From: DATBDM01 sp036269915
Lineage (GTDB): Bacteria > Actinomycetota > Thermoleophilia > Solirubrobacterales > Solirubrobacteraceae
Assembly (NCBI GenBank): GCA_036269915.1
Contig: DATBDM010000195.1
Location: forward strand, 1-21,828
Direction of reading: 5' to 3'
Length of the DNA: 21,828 nt
A model generated the notes under the pieces. That model was given only the letters and a program-made list of their open reading frames with translations, was not told the origin of the DNA and did no database searches. Below are positions 13,620 through 20,058 of the stretch, piece by piece. Positions within the stretch are counted from its first letter, which is position 1. Each line of letters begins with the position of its first letter. A program made the translations under genes and the position numbers.

Positions 13620-15094
13620 CACCGGTTTCGCCTGCCAGGCGTCTCGCTCCGCAGGCTCCGCTCGGCGCCTTCGGCGACGTTACGACGGCACTGCATGACG
13701 CCGACCTCCACCGCCGTCACGGCCGCGTCTGCGACCTGATCGGGCTGATCGTCGAGGCCACCGGCCTCGAGGCCGAGGTCGGCGAGGTGTGCTCGATCGA
13801 GACCGGCCGCGGCCGGACCGCCGTGCCCGCGGAGGTCGTCGGCTTCCGCGCCGGGCGCACCCTGCTGATGGCGCTGGGCGACGCGACCGGCATCGGCCCC
13901 GGCGCCCGCGTGACGGCCACCGGCCGCGCGCTGCGCGTCGACGTCTCCGACATGCTGCTCGGCCGCGCGCTCGACGGCCTCGGGCGCCCGATCGACGGGC
14001 TCGGCCCGGTCGGCGGCGCGGGCTCGCGCGCCCGCGACGTCCAGGCCTCCCCGCCCGACCCGCTCGAGCGCCCGCGCATCCACGACCGCGTGTCGCTCGG
14101 CGTACGCGCGCTCGACGCGCTCGTGCCGTGCGGCCGCGGCCAGCGGCTCGGCATCTTCGCCGGCTCCGGCGTGGGCAAGTCCTCGCTGCTGGGCATGATC
14201 GCCCGCTCGACCTCGGCCGAGGTCAACGTCATCTGCCTCGTCGGCGAGCGCGGTCGTGAGGTGCGCGAGTTCATCGAGCGCGACCTCGGGCCCGAGGGCC
14301 TCGAGCGCTCGGTGGTGATCGTCGCGACCTCCGACCAGCCGGCGCTCGTGCGCATCAAGGCCGCCTTCACCGCGACCACGATCGCCGAGCACTTCCGCGA
14401 CCAGGGCCACGACGTGATGCTGATGATGGACTCCGTCACGCGCTTCGCGATGGCCCAGCGCGAGGTCGGCCTGGCGATCGGCGAGCCGCCCGCGACGCGC
14501 GGCTACACGCCGAGCGTGTTCGCGCTGCTGCCCAAGCTGCTCGAGCGCTCCGGCACCTCCGCCGCGGGCACGATCACCGCGCTCTACACCGTGCTCGTCG
14601 ACGGTGACGACATGAACGAGCCGATCGCCGACGCCGCCCGCTCGATCCTCGACGGCCACGTCGTGCTCTCGCGCAAGCTCGCGCACGCCGGGCACTACCC
14701 GGCGATCGACGTCCTGGCCAGCGTCTCGCGGCTCGTCGGTGAGGTCGTCGAGCCCGAGGTTCGCCACGCCGGCGACGGCGTCCGGCGCCTGATGGCCGCC
14801 TTCCGCGAGAAGGAGGACCTGATCGCGATCGGCGCCTACCAGGCCGGGACGGATCCGCTGACCGACGCCGCGATCGCCGCGCGGCACCCCATCGACGACT
14901 TCCTGCGCCAGAGCGTCCACGACCGTTCGTCGGCGCCCGAGGCCGACTCCGGCCTGGTCCAGCTCGCGGCGCTCGACGCGACCGCGACGGCGATGCCCGA
15001 GGACCCCTTCGCAGGTCTCGCCGGGCCTGCCGCGCCGTCCGCGCCGGGCACTCCGCTGCACACCGCCATCCCGCCCCTCCACCTGGCTGCGTAG
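13616..15094 (+). CDS. fliI: Flagellum-specific export ATPase FliI
   Basis: The 492-residue protein is the hexameric ATPase of flagellar export, related to F1 beta. Walker A is GSGVGKSS at about 183-190. LVGERGREVREF (208-219) and Walker B VMLMMDSVTRFAMA (267-280) follow. Then come ATRGYTPSVFALLPKLLERS and VLVDGDDMNEPIAD. The signature DGHVVLSRKLAHAGHYPAID is specific for FliI/YscN. The C-terminal 60 residues (Ala/Pro-rich) extend past the usual end. The family usually has about 435-460 residues, so this tail is extra. The gene starts in an ATGA overlap with fliH; 48 nt with a promoter separate it from fliJ. Confidence 0.98.
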   Translation: MTPVSPARRLAPQAPLGAFGDVTTALHDADLHRRHGRVCDLIGLIVEATGLEAEVGEVCSIETGRGRTAVPAEVVGFRAGRTLLMALGDATGIGPGARVTATGRALRVDVSDMLLGRALDGLGRPIDGLGPVGGAGSRARDVQASPPDPLERPRIHDRVSLGVRALDALVPCGRGQRLGIFAGSGVGKSSLLGMIARSTSAEVNVICLVGERGREVREFIERDLGPEGLERSVVIVATSDQPALVRIKAAFTATTIAEHFRDQGHDVMLMMDSVTRFAMAQREVGLAIGEPPATRGYTPSVFALLPKLLERSGTSAAGTITALYTVLVDGDDMNEPIADAARSILDGHVVLSRKLAHAGHYPAIDVLASVSRLVGEVVEPEVRHAGDGVRRLMAAFREKEDLIAIGAYQAGTDPLTDAAIAARHPIDDFLRQSVHDRSSAPEADSGLVQLAALDATATAMPEDPFAGLAGPAAPSAPGTPLHTAIPPLHLAA

Positions 15095-15107
15095 CGCTCC
15101 GCAACGC

Positions 15108-15134
15108 TTCAGAACCAGGGCTTTCTACCGACTA
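15108..15134 (+). promoter_or_regulatory. Sigma-28-like promoter for fliJ-flgE
   Basis: TTCAG (15108-15112), 14 nt, ACCGACTA (15127-15134). The fliJ GTG starts 8 nt after the -10 element and no ribosome binding site fits between, again predicting a nearly leaderless transcript. It lies in the only sizeable gap (48 nt) between fliI and fliJ and would make fliJ-slt-fliK-flgD-flgE a separate late unit. Confidence 0.65.
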
Positions 15135-15142
15135 CCGAGACT

Positions 15143-15598
15143 GTGACGCCGTCCTTCCGATTCGGCCTCGAGCGCGTCAAGAGCCTGCGCGAGCAGGCCG
15201 AGGACTCCGCGCGCGAGGAGCTCGCCCGCGAGCTCGCCCTGCGGATGCGCGGCGAGGCGATCCTGCGCCGCGCGGCGGCCGCCGCCGCGGCCGCCCGCGA
15301 CACCGGCCGCGACTCCGCCGTGCGCGGCGCCAGTGGCGCCGACCTGCTCGCCGCGCAGCACTGGATCGAGGTCGCCGACCGCCGCCGCCGCGAGGCGGCC
15401 CTGGACCTCGACCGCCAGGACGCCGAGGTCGACGCCCGCCGCGCCGCGCTCGTCGAGGCCTCGCGCGAGCGCGAGGTCATCTCGCGGCTCGAGGCGCGCC
15501 GCCGCGACGAGCACCAGCGCGAGACCGCCCGGCTCGCCCAGATCGATCTCGACGAGGTGGCCCTCACCGTCCACCGCCGCCGCGGGGTCGCGGCATGA
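15143..15598 (+). CDS. fliJ: Flagellar export protein FliJ
   Basis: The 151-residue protein is predicted to be one long antiparallel coiled coil rich in Arg, Ala and Glu. The opening TPSFRFGLERVKSLREQAED fits FliJ (F-x-(F/Y)-x-L-(E/Q)-x-V-L-x-x-R/K). It is followed by ARRAALVEASREREVISRLEARR, cut here only in part, and ending EVALTVHRR, where the E-x-D-E-x-A pattern near the end is typical. FliJ sits in the FliI hexamer like the gamma subunit of F1 and couples it to FlhA. The GTG start is placed 8 nt after the -10 element. Its 3' end overlaps the transglycosylase gene by 4 nt. Confidence 0.92.
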   Translation: MTPSFRFGLERVKSLREQAEDSAREELARELALRMRGEAILRRAAAAAAAARDTGRDSAVRGASGADLLAAQHWIEVADRRRREAALDLDRQDAEVDARRAALVEASREREVISRLEARRRDEHQRETARLAQIDLDEVALTVHRRRGVAA

Positions 15599-16239
15599 GC
15601 GTCGAGTCCGTCGTCGCCCGGGTCGCCCAGCTGCAGGCCCTGCTCGCCACCCCGGCCGGCGCCCCCGCGCAGCCCGCGTCGACCGCCTTCGCCGAGCAGC
15701 TCGCCGGCGCCTCGGCGACCCCGGCCGCCACCTCCGACGCAGCCGGCCCGGTCGCCGCGACCGCCGCCGACTGGGGGGCGAGCTCCGTCTCCGCGACGAG
15801 CGCGACCGGCGGCTCGCTGCCCGCGAGCGTCCCGTACCACGACGAGATCGTCGCGGCCGCCAAGCGCCACGGGCTCGACCCGGCGCTGCTCGCCGGCCTG
15901 ATCCGCCAAGAGTCGGGCTTCAATCCCAACGCCGGCTCCTCCGCGGGTGCGCAGGGACTGGCTCAGCTGATGCCGGCGACCGCACGCGGTCTCGGTGTCA
16001 CCGACCCGCTCGACCCCGCGCAGTCGATCGAAGGCGGCGCGAAGTACCTCGCCGCCCAGATGCAGCGCTTCGGCGGCGACGTGCCACGCGCGCTCGCCGC
16101 CTACAACGCCGGCCCCGGCGCCGTGGAGCGCTTCGGCGGCGTGCCGCCCTACACCGAGACCCAGAACTACGTGCGCAGCGTCCAGGCCTTCGCGGCCGGC
16201 TACCGCGGCAGCGCCGCAAAGGCGACGGTGACGGCATGA
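15595..16239 (+). CDS. SLT-type lytic transglycosylase, probably flagellum-associated
   Basis: The 214-residue protein has an Ala/Pro/Thr-rich N-terminal 80 residues and then a soluble-lytic-transglycosylase domain (about 81-200). Hallmarks are RQESGFNP with the catalytic Glu at 106, GAQGLAQLMPATA (118-130), GGAKYLAAQM, ALAAYNAGPGAVERFGG (167-182) and ETQNYV. These enzymes cleave the glycan strands of peptidoglycan. There is no hydrophobic signal peptide, and the gene overlaps fliJ and fliK by 4 nt each. This suggests that it is exported through the flagellar type III apparatus, to open the wall for the rod as FlgJ does in enterics. The FlgJ-like protein encoded at 2890-3180 lacks such a domain. 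The export route is inference. Confidence 0.93.
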   Translation: MSVESVVARVAQLQALLATPAGAPAQPASTAFAEQLAGASATPAATSDAAGPVAATAADWGASSVSATSATGGSLPASVPYHDEIVAAAKRHGLDPALLAGLIRQESGFNPNAGSSAGAQGLAQLMPATARGLGVTDPLDPAQSIEGGAKYLAAQMQRFGGDVPRALAAYNAGPGAVERFGGVPPYTETQNYVRSVQAFAAGYRGSAAKATVTA

Positions 16240-17501
16240 GGGCCGCGAGCACCGAGCGTCCCGCTGCGCCCGCGCGCCCCGCAGCGCCGGGCAAGTCCGA
16301 CGCCCGCGGCGCCGCGCCCGCCGCCGACGCGTTCGCCACGCTGCTCGGGGCGACCACCGCTCCGGCGACGCCGGCCACGTCCGCCTCCGCTCCGGCCGCG
16401 CCCGCGACCCCGGCGCCCGTCGTGCCGGACGCGCCCGCCACCCCGGATGCGTCGCCGGCCGACGCGCCCCTCACCCTGCTCGCGGTGCTCGCCGTGCAGG
16501 CCCCGGCCACGCCCGCCGCCCCGGCGCCCACCGCGCCGGCCTCGAGCGCGCCGTCAGGGCCCGCACCGGTCGCTCCCATCGTCGGGGAGGCCGCGAGCCA
16601 GCCGGGTCAGCACTCCCGGAAGCAGCCCGACGCACGAGCTCGCAGCGGCCAGGACGCACTGGGTCTGACCCCGTCCGCCCCGGCCGCGCCCGCCGCACCG
16701 GCCGCTGCCGCCGCCGCCGAGCCGGCGATCGTCGCCACGCCCGCGGTCGCGGCGACGCTGCCCCAGCCGCCCACGCCCGTTGCGCCCGCTGTGACGCCGG
16801 ACGCCCCCGCGGCGCCGCCGGCTCCCGCCGGTCCGCCCGCGCCCGCACCCGCGACGACGACGCCCGCGGCGCCGACCACCGCGCCCGCGCGCCAGCCTGT
16901 CGCGGCGGCCACCGGCGCCGTGCCCACCGCCTCCACCGACGCGCCGCAGGCCGACGACGCCGCGCCGGAGCCGGCCACCGGCGTCCCCGCGCCGCCCACC
17001 CATGCGCCCGCGCCCGCAGCGCAGGCCCACGTGCCCGCCGCGCCCCAGCGCTCCGCGCCGCTGCATCGCGCGCCGGAGGCCGTCGCCCAGCTACTGCACG
17101 TCGCCGCCGACCGGGGCGTCTCCCGCGCCCGGCTGGCCCTGCACCCGCAGGAACTCGGCGGCATCGAGGTCCAGCTCTCGGTCACCGCGCAGGGCCTCAC
17201 CGCGAAGCTCGTCGCCGACTCGCCCGAGGCCGCGCGCATGCTCGCCCAGGCCGGCGACGACCTGCGCCGCTCGCTCGAGGCGCGCGACGTGAACCTGATC
17301 TCGCTCGAGGTCTCGACCTCGGGCGAGGAGCGCCGCGAGACCGCCGCCGGCACGTTCACGGGCGACGGCGACGGCGCCAGCCCCCAGACCTCCCCGTCCC
17401 CCTCGGACGCCGGCACGGCGGAATCCGCCGCCGATGCCGATCTGCCCCTCCCCGCGACGCTCGAGCTGCCCGACGGGCTGCTCGTGGACGTCCTCGCCTG
17501 A
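16236..17501 (+). CDS. fliK: Flagellar hook-length control protein FliK
   Basis: The 421-residue protein has a very long low-complexity region rich in Ala, Pro and Thr (about residues 1-270) and a C-terminal Flg_hook domain. In that domain RARLALHPQELGGIEVQLSV matches the conserved L-x-P-x-x-L-G-x-(I/V)-x-(V/I)-x-(L/V). It continues LTAKLVADSPEAARML and LRRSLEARDVNLISLEVST. FliK is exported during hook growth and, through its C-domain, signals FlhB to switch to filament export. The ATG at 16236 overlaps the transglycosylase stop as ATGA; the same frame is open far upstream but only as shadow. It is followed 13 nt later by flgD. A smaller FliK-like gene lies at 4861. Confidence 0.92.
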   Translation: MRAASTERPAAPARPAAPGKSDARGAAPAADAFATLLGATTAPATPATSASAPAAPATPAPVVPDAPATPDASPADAPLTLLAVLAVQAPATPAAPAPTAPASSAPSGPAPVAPIVGEAASQPGQHSRKQPDARARSGQDALGLTPSAPAAPAAPAAAAAAEPAIVATPAVAATLPQPPTPVAPAVTPDAPAAPPAPAGPPAPAPATTTPAAPTTAPARQPVAAATGAVPTASTDAPQADDAAPEPATGVPAPPTHAPAPAAQAHVPAAPQRSAPLHRAPEAVAQLLHVAADRGVSRARLALHPQELGGIEVQLSVTAQGLTAKLVADSPEAARMLAQAGDDLRRSLEARDVNLISLEVSTSGEERRETAAGTFTGDGDGASPQTSPSPSDAGTAESAADADLPLPATLELPDGLLVDVLA

Positions 17502-17514
17502 TCCCAGGAGCGCC

Positions 17515-17928
17515 ATGACCGCGATCGGATCCACTTCCCCGACCACCCCCACGTCCACGACCGGCACGCAGGCCGGCGGCAACCCGAAGGGCACGCTCGG
17601 CAAGGACGACTTCCTGAAGCTGTTCGTCGCCCAGATGCAGCACCAGGACCCGATGAGCCCCATGGACAACAACGCCATGGTCCAGCAGATGTCGGCCATC
17701 TCCTCGGTGGAGCAGCTCACGAACCTGAGCGCCGCCAACGAGAAGATGGCGTCCCAGCTCGCCCAGTCGGGCGCGCTCGGCCTCATCGGCCGCACGGTCA
17801 CCTGGGCCGACGCGGAAGGCACCCAGACCGGCACCGTGGAGAAGGTCACGGTCACCGACGGCACCCCGTCGCTGACCGTGGACGGCATCCCCGGCGTCGA
17901 CCCCTCGACCATCACGCAGGTCGCTTAG
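17515..17928 (+). CDS. flgD: Flagellar hook assembly scaffold FlgD (short form)
   Basis: The 137-residue protein is FlgD, the cap under which hook subunits assemble. The signature is GKDDFLKLFVAQMQHQDPMS with PMDNNAMVQQMSAISSVEQL (about residues 27-67). It then continues as a coiled region and a short beta part (LIGRTVTWADAEGTQTGTVE). The length matches the short Bacillus form and lacks the larger C-terminal domains of the enteric protein. The ATG at 17515 was preferred to an upstream in-frame start because AGGAG (17506-17510) lies just before it and the upstream codons overlap fliK out of frame. flgE follows after 32 nt. Confidence 0.95.
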   Translation: MTAIGSTSPTTPTSTTGTQAGGNPKGTLGKDDFLKLFVAQMQHQDPMSPMDNNAMVQQMSAISSVEQLTNLSAANEKMASQLAQSGALGLIGRTVTWADAEGTQTGTVEKVTVTDGTPSLTVDGIPGVDPSTITQVA

Positions 17929-17960
17929 GCGAGCCTCGAAGAACCAAGGAGCGAAGAACC

Positions 17961-18797
17961 ATGATGCGAGGCATGTTCGCCGCGATCAGCGGCCTCAAGA
18001 CCCACCAGACGATGCTCGATGTCACCGCGAACGACATCGCCAACGTCAACACGATCGGCTACAAGTCCGCGCGCACCACGTTCGCGGACGCGCTGACCCA
18101 GACCCAGCGCGGCGCGTCGGGCCCGGGCGGCGGCTCCGGCGGCGCCAACGCGGCCCAGATCGGCCTCGGCACGTCGCTGGGCTCGATCGACAACCTGATG
18201 GGCACCGGCTCCTTCCAGTCGACCGGCAACCCGCTCGACGTTGCGCTCACGGGCCAGGGCTTCTTCCGGGTCGCGGTGTCCGGCTCGACCGACCCGGCCA
18301 ACCCGACGCCGAACCCCACGGCCACCGAGTACACGCGTGCGGGCAACTTCACGACGAACTCGCAGGGCTACCTCGTCACGCAGGACGGCATGTTCGTCCA
18401 GGGCGACGACGGCACCGGCACGGGCCAGCTCATCAAGGTCCCGACCGGCTCGACCGGCGTCTCGGTCGCGCAGGACGGCCAGGTGTCCTACGTGGACTCG
18501 GCGGGAGCCCGGCAGACCGCCGGCTACCTCTCGCTGGCCTCGTTCGCCAACTCGGCCGGCCTCGAGCGCAGCGGAACCAACCGCTGGTCGCAGACCGCCA
18601 ACTCCGGCGCGCCGCAGGTGAGCGTCCCGAACGCGCAGCAGGGATTCGTCCAGGGTGGCGTGATCGAGATGTCCAACGTCGACCTCGCGTCGTCGTTCAC
18701 GACGATGATCACCGCCGAGCGCGGCTTCCAGGCCAACTCGCGCGTCATCAGCACGGCTGACGAGATGCTGCAGGACCTCGTCAACCTCAAGCGCTAA
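17961..18797 (+). CDS. flgE: Flagellar hook protein FlgE (short form)
   Basis: The 278-residue axial protein begins MMRGMFAAISGLKTHQTMLD and has VTANDIANVNTIGYKSARTT, the hook/rod signature with N-x-I-G-Y-K typical of FlgE. The middle has NPLDVALTGQGFFRVAV, and the end has GGVIEMSNVDLASSFTTMIT followed by ERGFQANSRVISTADEM. Enteric FlgE is about 400 residues, while Bacillus-type hook protein is about 260. A good ribosome binding site, AAGGAG (17946-17951), lies 9 nt before the ATG. Its position directly behind flgD supports FlgE over FlgG. Its stop TAA is the first three bases of the repeated palindromic element. Confidence 0.95.
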   Translation: MMRGMFAAISGLKTHQTMLDVTANDIANVNTIGYKSARTTFADALTQTQRGASGPGGGSGGANAAQIGLGTSLGSIDNLMGTGSFQSTGNPLDVALTGQGFFRVAVSGSTDPANPTPNPTATEYTRAGNFTTNSQGYLVTQDGMFVQGDDGTGTGQLIKVPTGSTGVSVAQDGQVSYVDSAGARQTAGYLSLASFANSAGLERSGTNRWSQTANSGAPQVSVPNAQQGFVQGGVIEMSNVDLASSFTTMITAERGFQANSRVISTADEMLQDLVNLKR

Positions 18798-18887
18798 CGT
18801 CGCCGAACCCCGGAGACCCGGCGTCGCCGGCGCCCGCGCGAGCGGTCGCGCCCGCGGCGAGCCGGGTCGCAGGGGTGGCAGGCGAAA
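18795..18887 (+). repeat. Structured palindromic element, copy 1 (after flgE)
   Basis: The 93-nt element begins at the flgE stop codon. Nested pairing is seen: TCGCC (18800-18804) with GGCGA (18881-18885), ACCCC (18807-18811) with GGGGT (18872-18876), GACCCGGC (18815-18822) with GCCGGGTC (18861-18868), TCGCCG (18824-18829) with CGGCGA (18855-18860), and an apical hairpin GCGCGA-GCGG-TCGCGC (18836-18851). Internal loops GA/GGCA and GGA/GCA are identical in copy 2. The outer 21 nt (18795-18815) and 19 nt (18869-18887) are the same as at 21686-21706 and 21760-21778. It is followed by a terminator-like hairpin. It matches no riboswitch class I can recall. Confidence 0.8.
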
Positions 18888-18904
18888 CCCGATCTCCGAG
18901 CGGA

Positions 18905-18924
18905 GCCCGCAGCCACCTGCGGGC
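18905..18924 (+). terminator. Terminator hairpin after flgE
   Basis: GCCCGCAG (18905-18912) pairs perfectly with CTGCGGGC (18917-18924) around CCAC, followed by the T-rich run TTCGTCGTTT (18925-18934). It ends the fliJ-flgE unit and sits 8 nt before the -35 of the flbD promoter. The palindromic element lies 17 nt upstream, giving an element-then-terminator order. Confidence 0.65.
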
Positions 18925-18932
18925 TTCGTCGT

Positions 18933-18959
18933 TTAAGCGAGGCCGGTGTGTGCCGACTA
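18933..18959 (+). promoter_or_regulatory. Sigma-28-like promoter for flbD-motAB-fliL-fliN
   Basis: TTAAG (18933-18937), 14 nt, GCCGACTA (18952-18959). The -10 equals that of flgF. The flbD GTG at 18967 begins 7 nt after the -10, with no room for a ribosome binding site, so the message is predicted to start at or within about 1 nt of the GTG. The -35 partly overlaps the T-run of the preceding terminator. Confidence 0.72.
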
Positions 18960-18966
18960 CTGGGCT

Positions 18967-19257
18967 GTGATCCGCCTGCACCGACTCGGCCACCGGGACG
19001 AGGTCTTCCACCTCAACCCGGACCTGATCCTGTTCATCGAGTCCACGCCCGACACGGTCGTGACGCTCACCACGCACTCCAAGGTGCTCGTCGCCGAGCG
19101 CCCGGAGGACGTCGTGGCCGCGGTGCGCGACTGGCGCGCCGGCGTGCTCGAGCAGGCGTTCCCGCGCATCCGCCGCCGCTCCGACGTGCCGCTCGCGCTC
19201 GTCGGCTCCGCATCCGGCGACATCGTCACCCCCGAGCCCGAGGAGCCGAAGTCGTGA
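18967..19257 (+). CDS. flbD: FlbD-family flagellar protein (SwrD-like)
   Basis: The 96-residue protein opens VIRLHRLGHRDEVFHLNPDL with ILFIESTPDTVVTL, closely matching FlbD/SwrD (M-I-x-(L/V)-(T/H)-R-L... N-x-D-L-I-x-x-I-E-x-T-P-D-T-x-(I/V)-T-L). Bacillus SwrD supports stator function, and its gene lies before or near motAB-like or fliL genes. The GTG at 18967 was chosen over GTG 18946, which would add seven residues read from the promoter -10 itself and is absent from the family. About 35 residues at the C-terminus (after VRDWRAGVLEQ) are extra and charged. It overlaps motA by 4 nt (GTGA). Confidence 0.9.
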   Translation: MIRLHRLGHRDEVFHLNPDLILFIESTPDTVVTLTTHSKVLVAERPEDVVAAVRDWRAGVLEQAFPRIRRRSDVPLALVGSASGDIVTPEPEEPKS

Positions 19258-20054
19258 AGGCCTCGACGCTGATCGGCCTGATCATCGGCATGCTCGGCAT
19301 CGCCGTCGGCGCGACCCTCGAGGGCTCGAAGGTGATGGCGATCATCAACCCCTCGGCGCTGCTGATCGTCCTCGGCGGCACGCTCGGCGCCACGATGGCC
19401 GGCACCAGCTTCGAGACCGTCAAGAACATCCCGAACCTCTACAAGAAGGTCTTCGGCGCCGCTCCGCCGGACATGGTCGGCCGCGTCGCCGAGCTCGTCG
19501 GCTTCGCCGAGAAGGCCCGCCGCGACGGCCTGCTTGCGCTCGACGAGCAGCTCGGCTCCGTCGAGGACCCCTACACCAAGAAGGGCCTGCAGCTCGTCGT
19601 CGACGGCACCGATCCGGACCTCGTCGCCGACGTCCTCGACGCCGAGAACGACGCGATGCGCAAGCGCCACCAGGCCGGCACGCAGCCGTTCGAGAAGGCC
19701 GGCGGCTACGCCCCGACGATGGGCATCATCGGCACGGTCTTCGGCCTCGTCCACGTGCTCTCGAACCTCGACGCGCCGGAGACGCTCGGCCCGTCGATCT
19801 CGGCCGCGTTCATCGCCACGCTGCTCGGCGTCGCCTCCGCCAACGTCGTCTTCCTCCCCGTCGCCGCGCGCCTCAAGCAGCTGTCGGCCGAGGAGCAGCT
19901 CTTCCGCACGATGACCCTCGAGGGCATCCTCGCCATCCAGGCGGGCGACAACCCGCGGGTGGTGCAGGAGAAGCTCATGGCCTACGTGCCGCCCGCCCAG
20001 CGCCCCGCCGACGGCGAGGAGCTCAGCGCGAGCGCCGAGAAGGTCGCGGCGTAG
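19254..20054 (+). CDS. motA: Flagellar stator protein MotA
   Basis: The 266-residue membrane protein has four predicted spans (about 4-22, 30-50, 152-172 and 183-205). The conserved MotA stretch is EKAGGYAPTMGIIGTVFGLV (147-166) and LGPSISAAFIATLLGVASAN (178-197). The cytosolic loop between spans 2 and 3 contains RRDGLLALD and the charged residues that meet FliG (E/R in LVGFAEKARRDG). MotA with MotB forms the ion channel of the stator. The GTG at 19254 overlaps the flbD stop as GTGA and is preceded by GAGGAG (19240-19245). A longer frame upstream is an antiframe reading of flbD. motB follows after 4 nt. Confidence 0.96.
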   Translation: MKASTLIGLIIGMLGIAVGATLEGSKVMAIINPSALLIVLGGTLGATMAGTSFETVKNIPNLYKKVFGAAPPDMVGRVAELVGFAEKARRDGLLALDEQLGSVEDPYTKKGLQLVVDGTDPDLVADVLDAENDAMRKRHQAGTQPFEKAGGYAPTMGIIGTVFGLVHVLSNLDAPETLGPSISAAFIATLLGVASANVVFLPVAARLKQLSAEEQLFRTMTLEGILAIQAGDNPRVVQEKLMAYVPPAQRPADGEELSASAEKVAA

Positions 20055-20058
20055 CGTC

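Noticed and set aside
12938..15082. Very long open frame (714 codons) on the minus strand opposite fliH and fliI
   Set aside because: It is antisense to two clear genes, has Arg/Ala/Gly/Asp-rich composition and no recognisable domain. Long antisense frames are expected in DNA with such high GC at third positions. The same holds for minus frames opposite fliF, motA and fliK and for the plus frames opposite flgF-flgL.
16236..17050. Repetitive Ala/Pro/Thr codons in fliK as a structured DNA repeat
   Set aside because: This is ordinary low-complexity coding sequence; FliK linkers are commonly Pro/Ala-rich and no unit of fixed length repeats.
18795..18887. Reading the flgE-end element as a known c-di-GMP or c-di-AMP riboswitch
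   Set aside because: Some bits look similar (GCCGAA at the 5' side, GGGGT near the 3' side), but the conserved GEMM core (GGGACGCAAAGCC-like) and the ydaO segments (GGGGUGAA, CAGCUAACC) are missing in both copies.
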